The notes: a model not told the origin generated them from the letters alone. Counted from the first letter of the stretch, positions 24,605 through 32,964 are shown. The stretch is DNA of 64,000 nucleotides from CAIQQQ01 sp037445025 (GCA_037445025.1 JBBILI010000027.1:1-64000); one strand, 5' to 3'. A program made the numbers and translations.

Positions 24605-25090
24605 TTAGGCCTGGAATTCGACCTCGGCTTCGATTTCCACGGGAATATCCCACGGCAGGCCGGCCATGCCGACGGCGGCGCGGGCGTGGGCGCCGGTGAT
24701 GGGGCCGTAGAGTTCCAGGATCAGGTCGGAGCAGCCGTTGAGGACGGCGGGGTAGTTGGTGAAACCGGGCGCGGTGTTGACCATGCCGAAGATGCGCAGC
24801 CAGGCGGTGATGCGGTCGAGCGAGCCCAGCGCCCGGTTGAGGCTGGCGAGCATGGCCAGCGTGGTGAGGCGGGCGGCGTGGATGGCCTGATCGAGGGTGA
24901 CCTCCGTGCCGACCTTGCCGAAGGGGCCGATGATGGCGCCGTCCGGGCCGACCGGGCCGTGGCCAGAGAGGATGGCGCGGGTGCCGTGGAGGCGCACCGG
25001 GGCGAAGGGGAGGCGCACGCCTGGCGGCGGGGTGGTGGCTTCGGGCAGGACGAGGCCCATGGCGGTCAGGCGGGATTGGATGCTGTCCAT
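24605..25090 (-). CDS. RidA/YjgF family protein
   Basis: 161 residues, the longer RidA subtype. Visible: ILSGHGPVGPDGAIIGPFGKVG, AARLTTLAMLASLNRALGSLD, ITAWLRIFGMVNTAPGFTNYPAVLNGCSDL and a C-terminal HARAAVGMAGLPWDIPVEIEAEVE with the conserved Arg and Glu. The family deaminates reactive enamine/imine intermediates from PLP enzymes; some subtypes act in specific catabolic pathways. It lies 9 bases downstream of the toxin-antitoxin pair, so may be read through from it. Confidence 0.88.
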   Translation of the reverse strand: MDSIQSRLTAMGLVLPEATTPPPGVRLPFAPVRLHGTRAILSGHGPVGPDGAIIGPFGKVGTEVTLDQAIHAARLTTLAMLASLNRALGSLDRITAWLRIFGMVNTAPGFTNYPAVLNGCSDLILELYGPITGAHARAAVGMAGLPWDIPVEIEAEVEFQA

Positions 25091-25099
25091 GGGGGTCCT

Positions 25100-25495
25100 T
25101 CAGGCGGTCAGCAGGGTGACGGGGACGCGGCCGCCGTTGCGGGCGAAATTTTGGTCGAAGGTCAGCACCTGATCGCAGTTGGTCCGGGCGGCCTCCAGCT
25201 GGATGACGCCATCACCGAAATCTCCGCCCCGCGCCATCATGGCAAGGCCGGCGCGCGCGGCCACGCCGTCCAGTTCGAACGGTGCCGTTTCCAGCAGGCC
25301 GTTGATCGCGTCGGCGATGTCGGCCGGCGGCATCCGGTAGGTCCTTCGCAGGACCCAGACCAGTTCGCAGAGGGCGACATTCGAGACAACCAGTGTGCCG
25401 GACAGCGGCAGACGTTCCCTGACGATGTCGAGCTGTTCTGCATCATCGCCGACCAGCAGTCGGACAAGAACATTGGTGTCGATGGCGCTCCTCAT
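25100..25495 (-). CDS. PIN-domain toxin (VapC-like)
   Basis: 131 residues. PIN metal-binding acids are visible: IDTNVLVRLLVGDD at the N-terminus, ALCELVWVL with conserved Glu, and ARGGDFGDGVIQLEA plus VLTFDQNFAR with the C-terminal Asp residues. VapC-type ribonuclease, normally neutralised by the partner antitoxin. It overlaps the antitoxin gene by 4 bases, which is the usual TA layout. Confidence 0.9.
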   Translation of the reverse strand: MRSAIDTNVLVRLLVGDDAEQLDIVRERLPLSGTLVVSNVALCELVWVLRRTYRMPPADIADAINGLLETAPFELDGVAARAGLAMMARGGDFGDGVIQLEAARTNCDQVLTFDQNFARNGGRVPVTLLTA

Positions 25496-25758
25496 CGGGA
25501 CCGCAGATAGGCGTCGACAGCTCCGTCACCGATGCCCTCGTTGATCTCCTCGATGGTCAGTGCCCGCTGGCCCGGCCGATATAGCAGGCCCCGCAGACTG
25601 GAAATATCGCGCTTGCGCTGCACCGGGGCGAGTTCCACCCGTCCGTCCGGGCGCAGGTCGACCTGGACCCGCTCGCCCGGCTTGAGGCCGAGATGTTCGA
25701 GGACGGCTTTCTTGAGGGTGACCTGGCCTTTGGCGGTGATGGTCAGTTCGACGGGCAT
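25492..25758 (-). CDS. AbrB/MazE-type antitoxin
   Basis: 88 residues. N-terminal swapped-hairpin AbrB domain: ELTITAKGQVTLKKAVLEHLGLKPGERVQVDLRPDGRVEL (read in two parts), then a flexible tail that would bind the PIN toxin. DNA-binding autoregulator of the operon. First gene of the pair, GGAG-type leader before the ATG. Confidence 0.88.
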   Translation of the reverse strand: MPVELTITAKGQVTLKKAVLEHLGLKPGERVQVDLRPDGRVELAPVQRKRDISSLRGLLYRPGQRALTIEEINEGIGDGAVDAYLRSR

Positions 25759-25798
25759 GTGGGGCTCCTGTGGGGAGGAAAGTAAGGCGGTTGCTTCC

Positions 25799-26407
25799 TT
25801 ACTTCAACAGAATCCGTTCCGCTTCGGCGAGGTCGTCGGGGCGGTTGACGTTGAAGAACGGGTCGAACGGGTGGGTGGGGAAATCGGCGACGGCGATGCC
25901 GTGGCGGGCGGTCCAGGTGTCGATCTTGCGGGTGCCGGCGCGCAGATCGGCTTCAAGGGCGTCGGCGAGGGTGACGGGCCAGAGGCCGATCACCGGGTGG
26001 GTCCAGCCGCCGGAGCCGGCGCAGGCGAGGGGGACGTGGGCTGCTGTGCGGGCGGTGTGCAGGCGGGTTGCTTGACATGTACCTGCAAAGTGCGTGTCGG
26101 TGGCAATGCTGAGCACGTCGGTGGCGCCTTGGCGGATGGCCCAGCGCAGGCCGGACAAAATACCGGCGAGCGGGCCGGGGTGGTCGGGGATGTCGTCGGG
26201 GATGATGTCGAGGCCGAAGGCAGCGTAGCGGGCGGGGTCGCCGTTGGCGTTGAGCACCATGGCTTCGACCTGGGGGCGGATGCGGTCGATGGCGTGGGCC
26301 AGCAGCGGGCGGCCGGCGAGCAGGCGCAGGGGCTTGTCGGCCCCCTGCCCGTCCACCGCCATTCGGCTGCCTTGGCCGCCTGCCAGCAGCACCGCCACCA
26401 ATTTCAT
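25799..26407 (-). CDS. mobA: Molybdenum cofactor guanylyltransferase MobA
   Basis: 202 residues from ATG 26407 with GGAGG 9 bases before. The nucleotidyltransferase signature VAVLLAGGQGSRM sits at residues 4-16, then GADKPLRLLAGRPLLAHAI with the conserved Lys. It continues to DIIPDDIPDHPGPLAGILSGL, TDTHF (usual position of the Mg-binding Asp) and FFNVNRPDDLAEAE. It makes Mo-MGD from Mo-molybdopterin and GTP. It complements moeA and fdhD in the same region. The segment after TDTHF (AGTCQATRLHTA) departs from the common DTPFLP. Confidence 0.93.
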   Translation of the reverse strand: MKLVAVLLAGGQGSRMAVDGQGADKPLRLLAGRPLLAHAIDRIRPQVEAMVLNANGDPARYAAFGLDIIPDDIPDHPGPLAGILSGLRWAIRQGATDVLSIATDTHFAGTCQATRLHTARTAAHVPLACAGSGGWTHPVIGLWPVTLADALEADLRAGTRKIDTWTARHGIAVADFPTHPFDPFFNVNRPDDLAEAERILLK

Positions 26408-26515
26408 TCGGCCTTCCTCCCAAAGCACCATTGCAACATGGGCGGGTTTGTCGAATATCGCCCACACGAATGCGCAATCGCGACGCCACAAGGCGCGCAG
26501 CCCCGAGGAAACGCC

Positions 26516-27526
26516 ATGTCCCTGTTCTCCCGCCGCAGTCTGCTTGCCGCCTCTGCCGCCCTGCCGCTGGTGGCGATCAACCGCCGTTCGGCCCACGCCG
26601 CCGAGTTCAGCTACAAATATGCGCATAACACGGCCACCACGCATCCCCTGCATATCCGCACCACGGAGGCGGCGGCGCGGATCAAGGAGGCGACGTCCGG
26701 CCGGGTGGAGATCACGGTGTTTCCGAACTCGCAGCTGGGGTCGGACACCGACACGCTGAGCCAGCTGCGTTCGGGGGCGGTGGAGTTCTTCACGCTGTCG
26801 GGGCTTATTCTGTCGACGCTGGTGCCGGTGGCGGCGATCAATGGGATCGGGTTTGCGTTCAAGGATTACAGCCAGGTGTGGCCGGCGATGGATGGCAAGC
26901 TCGGCGCCCTGGTGCGCGCCGAGATCGCCAAGCGGGGGCTGTATGCGTTCGAGAAGCAGTTCGACAACGGGTATCGGCAGATCACCTCCGCGACCAAGCC
27001 GATCAAGACGCCGGACGATCTGAAGGGGTTCAAGATCCGCGTGCCGGTGTCGCCGTTGTGGACGGGGATGTTCACGGCGTTCGGGGCGTCGCCGACGTCG
27101 ATCAACTTCTCCGAGGTGTATTCGGCGCTGCAGACCAAGATTGTCGATGGGCAGGAGAACCCGTTGGCGATCATCGAGTCGGGCAAGCTGTACGAGGTGC
27201 AGAAATACCTCAGCGTGACCAACCATATGTGGGACGGGTTCTGGTTCCTGGCCAACAAGCGGGCCATCGAGGCGCTGCCGGCTTCGGATCGGGCGATTGT
27301 GGAGCGGGAGTTCGGGCGCAGCGCCGAGGATGAGCGCAAGGATATCGCGGGGCTGAACGACTCGCTGAAGACGACGCTGGCGGGCAAGGGGTTGACGTTC
27401 GTGGACACCAATGCGGCGGATTTCCGCGCGGCGCTGAAGTCGGCCGGGTTCTACAGCGAGTGGCGGGGCAAGTTCGGCGCCGAGGCATGGAACGCGCTGG
27501 AAGCCTCGGTCGGCTCGCTGGCTTGA
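26516..27526 (+). CDS. dctP: TRAP transporter solute-binding protein DctP
   Basis: 336 residues. Twin-arginine-like signal: FSRRSLLAASAALPLVA up to about residue 28. Then the DctP fold: YKYAHNTATTHPLH, NSQLGSDTDTLSQLRSGAVEF, LKGFKIRVPVSPLWTGMFTAFGASP with the ligand-binding Arg region, and FSEVYSALQTKIVDGQENPL. Periplasmic receptor for an organic acid, delivering to the DctQM permease encoded next. Start supported by GAGGAA 6 bases before the ATG. Confidence 0.93.
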   Translation: MSLFSRRSLLAASAALPLVAINRRSAHAAEFSYKYAHNTATTHPLHIRTTEAAARIKEATSGRVEITVFPNSQLGSDTDTLSQLRSGAVEFFTLSGLILSTLVPVAAINGIGFAFKDYSQVWPAMDGKLGALVRAEIAKRGLYAFEKQFDNGYRQITSATKPIKTPDDLKGFKIRVPVSPLWTGMFTAFGASPTSINFSEVYSALQTKIVDGQENPLAIIESGKLYEVQKYLSVTNHMWDGFWFLANKRAIEALPASDRAIVEREFGRSAEDERKDIAGLNDSLKTTLAGKGLTFVDTNAADFRAALKSAGFYSEWRGKFGAEAWNALEASVGSLA

Positions 27527-27541
27527 CGAAGAAGCTTGCGC

Positions 27542-27633
27542 CAAGCCGGCACCGGCCCGCACCCCCACCCGGCCACCCGTTCGATCATACTGTCGTGGGT
27601 GGCCGGGTGGGGGTGCGGGCCGGTGCCGGCTTG
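27542..27633. other. 37-bp perfect inverted repeat (GC-rich long hairpin)
   Basis: Arms 27542-27578 and 27597-27633 are perfectly complementary, with an 18-base loop. It begins 16 bases after the dctP stop and reaches the likely start of the permease gene. It contains GGCCGGGTGGGGGTGCGGG-type runs and has no T-tract, so it is not a classical terminator. It could reduce downstream expression or protect the dctP mRNA 3' end, or be an inserted palindrome. Confidence 0.93.
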
Positions 27634-29439
27634 CTTCACACCGTTGAGCTCTGGCTCCGCCGTCTGGTTGAAGGACCGACGGCGGCGCTGGTTCTGGTTG
27701 AGATGGTGGTGCTGTTCGCGGGCGTGTTCAGCCGGTTTGTGCTGCACAGCCCGGTGACGTGGTCGGACGAGCTGGCCTCCATTCTGTTTCTGTGGCTGGC
27801 GATGCTGGGCGCCGTGATTGCGCTGCAGCGGGGCGAGCATATGCGGCTGACGGCGGTGGTGGCGCGGATGTCGCCTGCGTGGCGGGCGCGGGCGGAGGCG
27901 CTGGCGATAGCGGTGCCGGCGCTGTTTTTGCTGATCCTGCTGCCCTGGGCGCGGGATTATGCGGATGACGAGTGGTTCATCGAGACGCCGGCGCTGGGCT
28001 GGTCCAACGAGATCCGGGCCGCGGCGATACCGGTGGGGTGCCTGCTGATGCTGGCGACATCCGCCGTTCGGCTGCTGCGGCTGTCCTGGCGGGATGTGGC
28101 GGTGGCGGTGGTGGGGCTGGGCCTGGTGGCGCTGGCGCTGCGGCTGGGGGCGCCGGTGCTGAAGGGCATCGGCAACTGGAATCTGGCGGTGTTCTTTGTG
28201 GGACTGCTGGCGGTGGGGGTGCTGCTGGGGGTGCCGATCGGGTTTGCATTCGGCACCTGCACGCTGGCGTTTCTGGCGACGGTGACGCGGGTGCCGCTGA
28301 CCATCGTGGTTTCGCGCATGGATGAGGGGATGAGCACGCTGGTGCTGCTGGCGGTGCCGCTGTTCGTGTTTCTGGGCCTGCTGATCGAGATGACCGGCAT
28401 GGCGCGGGCGATGGTGTCCTTCCTCGCGGCGTTGCTGGGGCATGTGCGGGGCGGGCTTTCGTATGTGCTGCTGGGGGCGATGTATCTGGTCTCGGGCATC
28501 TCGGGCTCGAAGGCGGCGGATATGGCGGCGGTGGCGCCGGTGCTGTTTCCGGAGATGAAGCAGCGTGGGGCGGATGAGGGCGAGCTGATCGCGCTGCTGG
28601 CGGCCTCGGGGGCGATGACCGAGACCATCCCGCCGTCGCTGGTGCTGATCACCATCGGTTCGGTGACCGGCGTGTCGATCGCGGCCCTGTTCACCGGCGG
28701 GCTGCTGCCGGGGTTTTTTCTGGCGCTGATCCTGGCGGGGGTGGCGCGCTATCGGGCCGGGGGCGAGACGATGGGGGTGCGGGTGGCGCGGGGCGAGATT
28801 CTGCGCCGCTTCGTCATCGCTCTGCCCGCTTTGCTGCTGCCGTTCGTGATCCGCACGGCGGTGGTGCGCGGGGTGGCGACGGCGACGGAGGTTTCGACCA
28901 TCGGGGTGGTTTATTCGGTGCTGGCCGGGCTGTTCTTCTATCGGCAGTTTCCCTGGCGCCGGCTGGGGCCGATGCTGGTGGAGACGGCGTGCCTGTCGGG
29001 CGCCATTCTGTTCATCATCGGCTCGGCCACCGGTATGGCCTGGGCGCTGACACAGTCGGGGTTTTCGCGGCAGCTGGCGGCGAGCATGGCTTCCGTGCCG
29101 GGCGGCAGCTTCGGGTTTCTGCTGATCTCGATCGTGGCGTTCACCGTGCTGGGCTCGGTGCTGGAGGGGATCCCCGCCATCGTGCTGTTCGGGCCGCTGC
29201 TGTTTCCGATCGCGCGGGCGGCGGGGGTGAACGAGGTACATTACGCCATGGTGGTCATTCTCGCCATGGGCATCGGGCTGTTCGCCCCACCTTTGGGGGT
29301 GGGGTATTACACGGCATGTGCCATCGGGCGGGTGTCGCCAGATGCGGGGATGAAGCGGATTCTGCCGTATCTCGCCGCGTTGTTGCTGGGGCTGGTGGCG
29401 GTGGCGGCGATCCCGTGGCTGTCGACGGGGTTTCTGTGA
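27631..29439 (+). CDS. TRAP transporter fused small/large permease DctQM
   Basis: About 602 residues from TTG 27631. The start is uncertain: GTG codons at 27595-27613 lie in the hairpin, and the frame is open back to ATG 27460 inside dctP. DctQ part (~1-150): LVLVEMVVLFAGVFSRF, WSDELASILFLWLAML and LQRGEHMRLTAVV. DctM part: GVPIGFAFGTCTLAF, VPLFVFLGLLIEMTG, GSKAADMAAVAPVLFPEM, SGAMTETIPPSLVLITIGS and IGLFAPPLGVGYYTACAI. Sodium-driven inner-membrane permease with DctP. Confidence 0.92.
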   Translation: MLHTVELWLRRLVEGPTAALVLVEMVVLFAGVFSRFVLHSPVTWSDELASILFLWLAMLGAVIALQRGEHMRLTAVVARMSPAWRARAEALAIAVPALFLLILLPWARDYADDEWFIETPALGWSNEIRAAAIPVGCLLMLATSAVRLLRLSWRDVAVAVVGLGLVALALRLGAPVLKGIGNWNLAVFFVGLLAVGVLLGVPIGFAFGTCTLAFLATVTRVPLTIVVSRMDEGMSTLVLLAVPLFVFLGLLIEMTGMARAMVSFLAALLGHVRGGLSYVLLGAMYLVSGISGSKAADMAAVAPVLFPEMKQRGADEGELIALLAASGAMTETIPPSLVLITIGSVTGVSIAALFTGGLLPGFFLALILAGVARYRAGGETMGVRVARGEILRRFVIALPALLLPFVIRTAVVRGVATATEVSTIGVVYSVLAGLFFYRQFPWRRLGPMLVETACLSGAILFIIGSATGMAWALTQSGFSRQLAASMASVPGGSFGFLLISIVAFTVLGSVLEGIPAIVLFGPLLFPIARAAGVNEVHYAMVVILAMGIGLFAPPLGVGYYTACAIGRVSPDAGMKRILPYLAALLLGLVAVAAIPWLSTGFL

Positions 29440-29509
29440 GGCTTGCAGCGCTGCGCCCGTAACGCCACCTGGACAGCGTGGTCGTTTGGCCGCAGAGATG
29501 GAGATGACG

Positions 29510-30040
29510 ATGGAAACGGCGATTTTGGGCGGCGGCTGCTTCTGGTGCCTGGAGGCGGTGTATCTCGGGCTGCGCGGGGTCAGCGCCGTGAAATCGGGCT
29601 ATGCCGGCGGGCATGTGGCGAACCCCACCTATGAGCAGGTCTGCGGCAAGCAGACCGGGCATGCCGAGGTGGTGCAGGTGACCTTCGATCCGGCCGAGGT
29701 GAGCTTTGCCGATCTGCTGCGGGTGTTCTTCACCATCCATGACCCGACCACGCCGAACCGGCAGGGGGCGGATGTGGGGCCGCAATATCGCTCGATCATT
29801 CTCACCACCAGCGAGGCGCAGGCGACGGTTGCGGCGGAGGTGATCGCCGAAATCGCGGCCAGCGGGATCTGGGGCGGCAGGATCGTCACCGAGGTGGTGC
29901 CGCTCTCGGTGTTCTGGCCGGCGGAGGCGGAGCATGACGATTACTTCCGGCGCAATCCTTGGAGCGGGTATTGCCGGGCGGTGGTGGCGCCGAAGGTGCA
30001 GAAATTCCGCAAGAGCTTTGCCGATCGGGTGAAGGCGTAG
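29510..30040 (+). CDS. msrA: Peptide methionine-S-sulfoxide reductase MsrA
   Basis: 176 residues from ATG 29510, chosen for GGAG 6 bases before; ATGs at 29486, 29498 and 29504 are in frame. Catalytic motif GGGCFWC near the N-terminus with the nucleophilic Cys, then GYAGGHVANPTYEQVCGKQTGHAEVV and FFTIHDPTTPNRQGADVGPQYRS. Reduces the S-diastereomer of methionine sulfoxide. Unlinked from msrB (59645). Abuts the alpha/beta hydrolase gene with no spacer. Confidence 0.96.
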   Translation: METAILGGGCFWCLEAVYLGLRGVSAVKSGYAGGHVANPTYEQVCGKQTGHAEVVQVTFDPAEVSFADLLRVFFTIHDPTTPNRQGADVGPQYRSIILTTSEAQATVAAEVIAEIAASGIWGGRIVTEVVPLSVFWPAEAEHDDYFRRNPWSGYCRAVVAPKVQKFRKSFADRVKA

Positions 30041-30925
30041 ATGCCCCTGGTTCGCACCGCGACGCTCGATGTCGCGGTCGAACTGCACGGGCCGGCGGAC
30101 GGGGCGCCGGTGGTGCTGCTGCACGGGTTTCCATATGCGCCGTGCGGCTATGACGCGATGGTGGCACCGCTGGTGGCGGACGGGTTGCGGGTGATCGTGC
30201 CGGCGCTGCGGGGCTATGGCGGCACGCGGTTCCTGTCGGACGCCACGCTGCGCTCGGGGCAGCAGGCGGCGCTGGGGCAGGATCTGCTGGATCTGCTGGA
30301 CGCGCTGGGCATCGGGCAGGCGACGCTGGTGGGGTATGACTGGGGCGGGCGGGCGGCGTGCATCGTGGCGGCGCTGTGGCCGGAGCGGGTGCGGGCGCTG
30401 GTGACGGGGGATGGCTACAACATCCAGAACATCGCCGCTTCGGTGACGCCGCAGCCGGCGGAGATCGAGCATCGGCTGTGGTATCAGTACTATCTCCACA
30501 CGCCACGCGGGCGCGCCGGGCTGGCGGCGGATTGGGCCGGGTTCGCGCGGCTGCTGTGGAAGCTGTGGTCGCCGGGCTGGGCGTTCGATGATGCGACTTT
30601 CGCGCGGTCGGCGGCGGCGTTCGACAATCCGGATTTCGTCGATGTGGTGGTGCATTCGTATCGGCACCGGTTTGGCTATGTGGAGGGTGATCCGGCGCTG
30701 GAGGAGATCGAGCTGGCGCTGGCGGTTATGCCGCGGATTGCCGTGCCGACGATGGCGCTGTGCGGGGCGGATGACGGGGTGAGCCGGGCGACCCAGGCGG
30801 ACCCGCGGGCGGATCGGTTCACCGGGCGGTATGAGCGGCGGGTGCTGGCCGGGGTGGGGCATAATATTCCGCAGGAGGCGCCCGCGGAGACGGTGGCGGC
30901 GGTGCGGGCGTTGCTGGCGGGGTGA
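30041..30925 (+). CDS. Alpha/beta hydrolase with Asp nucleophile (epoxide hydrolase/dehalogenase-like)
   Basis: 294 residues. The ATG follows the msrA stop directly. Oxyanion segment LLHGFPYAP near residue 27. Nucleophile elbow GYDWGGR has Asp, not Ser, as in epoxide hydrolases and haloalkane or fluoroacetate dehalogenases. The cap region is Trp/Tyr rich, and the catalytic His is in GVGHNIPQEAP. Cytoplasmic. Epoxide versus C-halogen hydrolysis cannot be decided. Confidence 0.88.
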   Translation: MPLVRTATLDVAVELHGPADGAPVVLLHGFPYAPCGYDAMVAPLVADGLRVIVPALRGYGGTRFLSDATLRSGQQAALGQDLLDLLDALGIGQATLVGYDWGGRAACIVAALWPERVRALVTGDGYNIQNIAASVTPQPAEIEHRLWYQYYLHTPRGRAGLAADWAGFARLLWKLWSPGWAFDDATFARSAAAFDNPDFVDVVVHSYRHRFGYVEGDPALEEIELALAVMPRIAVPTMALCGADDGVSRATQADPRADRFTGRYERRVLAGVGHNIPQEAPAETVAAVRALLAG

Positions 30926-30974
30926 GGGTCTTGGGCCGGGGGAGCGATTTGGTGCGGGGTTGTTTGGGGGGCGT

Positions 30975-30999
30975 GGTGGGCTGAAGCCCACCCTACGGA
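30975..30999. repeat. REP-like hairpin with CCCACCCTACG tail, copy 1
   Basis: GGTGGGCTGAAGCCCACC (6-bp stem) followed by CTACGGAG. A similar hairpin-plus-CTACG unit lies at 32916-32947. Short intergenic palindrome of a kind common in proteobacteria. Confidence 0.6.
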
Positions 31000-31107
31000 G
31001 TGCGGCTGGCGTGGCCCGCGACATTGTTGGTCGGGTTGGCGGGGTTTGACAGGGGCGGGGCTGTTCCTGGACGGTGCGGGATGGCAACCGTGTCGGGAAG
31101 AGGTGGG

Positions 31108-32208
31108 ATGCGCTCCGAGATCCGTTCGCTGACCGGGCTGCGTGGGTTGGCGGCTGTGTGGGTGATGGTCGGGCATTATTTCGGCGACGGGCCGGCCAGC
31201 CTCACCGTGCGGACGGTGGTGGAGCATATGTATCTCGCCGTCGATATCTTCATGGTGCTCAGCGGCTTTGTGCTGGCGCGCAGCTGCGATGCCGATTTCC
31301 GGGTGCCGTTCGCGGCCGCGCAGGTGCGGGCGTTTCTGGTGCGGCGGGTGGCGCGGATCTATCCGGTGTATGTGTTGAGTTCGCTGGTGTGTGCGCTGCT
31401 GGTGGTGAGCGGGCTTGGTGTGTGGGGCGATCCGATGCTGTCGGCGCCGATGATCCTCACCAACCTGGCGATGGTGCAGTCCTGGGGTGGGCCGTATGAC
31501 GGGCTGAATGCGGTGAGCTGGTCGATTTCGACGGAATGGGCGGCCAATCTGCTGTTTCCGCTGTTCGGCGTGGTGTTTCTGCGAGGCTCGCTGCGCCTCT
31601 GCGTGGCGGCGGCTTTGGCGACGCTGCTGGGGCTGGTGTTGTTCGCGGCGGTGAGTCAGGGCACGGCGCCGGACGATCCGCCGGTGTTCGGGGCGCTCAC
31701 CTGGTATTCGTTTCCCGGTGCGATGGTGCGCTGTGTGAGCGAGTTCATGCTGGGCATGGCGTGTTGGCGGCTGCGCCGCGATGTGGCGGCGACCGCCTGG
31801 CTGGGGGGCGACGCGCCGCTGAGCGTCGCGATCCTGGCCATGGCGGTGATGACGCTGTTTCAGGCGATGGACATGGCGTTCCTGCTGCTGGCGTGCGGGG
31901 TGATCATTGGGTTCTCGTATGAGCGGTCCTGGGTGGCGGCGGTGTTTGCGTCGCCGGTGCCGCGTTGGCTGGGGATGATCTCGTTCTCGCTGTATCTTTG
32001 GCACATTCCCATGCTGCAGCTGGCGCCTTGGCTGACCGCGGCGATGACGCGCGTGGGGGTGTGGCAGGCGTGGGGGGTGGCGCATCTGGTGCTGATGGGG
32101 ATGGTGATGGCGGTTTCGGCGCTGTCGTACAGCTGGGTCGAGCGGCCGGCGCAGCGTTGGGTGCTGGGGCTGGCGCGGGGGTGGGGCCAGCAGGCGGTGC
32201 TGCCCTGA
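31108..32208 (+). CDS. Acyltransferase 3 family membrane protein (OafA/YrhL-like)
   Basis: 366 residues from ATG 31108 (AGAGG 5 bases before; ATG 31081 is an alternative). Starts RSLTGLRGLAAVWVMVGHYFG, with the His conserved in acyltransferase-3 proteins. Then DIFMVLSGFVLARS, FLVRRVARIYPVY with the conserved Arg-Arg-x-x-Arg, and SWSISTEWAANLLFPLF. About ten membrane helices. It transfers acyl groups to periplasmic or cell-surface glycans; acceptor unknown. Confidence 0.9.
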   Translation: MRSEIRSLTGLRGLAAVWVMVGHYFGDGPASLTVRTVVEHMYLAVDIFMVLSGFVLARSCDADFRVPFAAAQVRAFLVRRVARIYPVYVLSSLVCALLVVSGLGVWGDPMLSAPMILTNLAMVQSWGGPYDGLNAVSWSISTEWAANLLFPLFGVVFLRGSLRLCVAAALATLLGLVLFAAVSQGTAPDDPPVFGALTWYSFPGAMVRCVSEFMLGMACWRLRRDVAATAWLGGDAPLSVAILAMAVMTLFQAMDMAFLLLACGVIIGFSYERSWVAAVFASPVPRWLGMISFSLYLWHIPMLQLAPWLTAAMTRVGVWQAWGVAHLVLMGMVMAVSALSYSWVERPAQRWVLGLARGWGQQAVLP

Positions 32209-32239
32209 CGCGGGGCTTTGGCCGAGATCGGGGCGTGGA

Positions 32240-32269
32240 TTGTGCTTGCAATTTTTCTAGGCTTATATT
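32240..32269 (+). promoter_or_regulatory. Candidate sigma-70-like promoter upstream of 32281 gene
   Basis: TTGTGC at 32240-32245 and TATATT at 32264-32269, 18 bases apart, in a locally A/T-rich stretch unlike the rest of the region. Predicted transcription start is ~32276, within a few bases of the ATG at 32281, which would give an almost leaderless mRNA. Confidence 0.45.
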
Positions 32270-32280
32270 CCTAATGACGG

Positions 32281-32847
32281 ATGAATTTCCCCGGTGTCGT
32301 TTCCCTTTCTGAGCGTGTTTCGCTGATCCTGGACGGGTTGAGCCGGGCTGTGGCGGCGCGGATTGCCGGTGGGTTGGCTGGGGCCTTGATTGTGCTGATC
32401 TGCGGCCGGGTGCGACGGGTGGAGGGGCGGTTGCTTCGGCTGCTGGCGCGGTTTCGGGCGGGGCGGGTGCTGGTGCGGGTTTCGCGGGGGGCGCGGGCGA
32501 CGGGCGGGGTTCGGCGGGCTGTCGGGGCCCGGTTGCCGCGGGGGTTCGGGTGGTTGCTGCCGTTGGTTCCGACGCAGGCGGCGGGGTATGCCTCGCAGTT
32601 GCGGTGTTTGCTGGAGGAGGCCGAGATACAGGCGCTGCTGGCGGCTTCGCCGCAAGCGCGGCGGGTTCTGGCGCCTTTGTGCCGGATGTTGGCGTTGGAG
32701 CCGGCATTGTTGGGGGTTTCGCCGCCGGTGGTGGTGGAGCGGGTGCGGGCGGTTCGGGTGCGGGTGAAGCCGGAGCCGTTTCGGATACCGTTGCCGCGTG
32801 GGGTGCTTTCGGCGGCGCGGCGGGAGGGGTTTGGAAAGATTCGGTGA
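32281..32847 (+). CDS. Unrecognised small Arg-rich protein with an N-terminal membrane segment
   Basis: 188 residues; not recognised. One hydrophobic stretch, AGGLAGALIVLICGRV, at ~28-43 could be a membrane anchor. Next comes a strongly basic region (VRRVEGRLLRLLARFRAGRVL), then GWLLPLVPTQAAGYASQLRCLLEE and a Pro/Val/Arg-rich C-terminus (VRVKPEPFRIPLP). Base use and the A/T-rich promoter-like sequence upstream suggest a real gene. It sits between two REP-like hairpins and an A/T-stem element, before gyrA. Possibly lineage-restricted. Confidence 0.65.
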   Translation: MNFPGVVSLSERVSLILDGLSRAVAARIAGGLAGALIVLICGRVRRVEGRLLRLLARFRAGRVLVRVSRGARATGGVRRAVGARLPRGFGWLLPLVPTQAAGYASQLRCLLEEAEIQALLAASPQARRVLAPLCRMLALEPALLGVSPPVVVERVRAVRVRVKPEPFRIPLPRGVLSAARREGFGKIR

Positions 32848-32915
32848 GGGTTGCTGTCGAAGCTCGCGCTTTTTGTTCCGATTTCGTAATTTTATGGGTT
32901 TTTGTGTGGGTGGAT

Positions 32916-32947
32916 GGTGGGGTGCCCGAGCGCACCCCACCCTACGA
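32916..32947. repeat. REP-like hairpin with CCCACCCTACG tail, copy 2
   Basis: GGTGGGGTGC at 32916-32925 pairs perfectly with 32932-32941 around a 6-base loop, then CCTACGAAGG. Same organisation and tail as 30975-30999. Confidence 0.65.
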
Positions 32948-32964
32948 AGGGGGCGTCAGCCGGA

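Noticed and set aside
27451..29241. 596-residue minus-strand frame across the TRAP permease
   Set aside because: Shadow of dctQM; Gln/Arg/His-rich with no motif.
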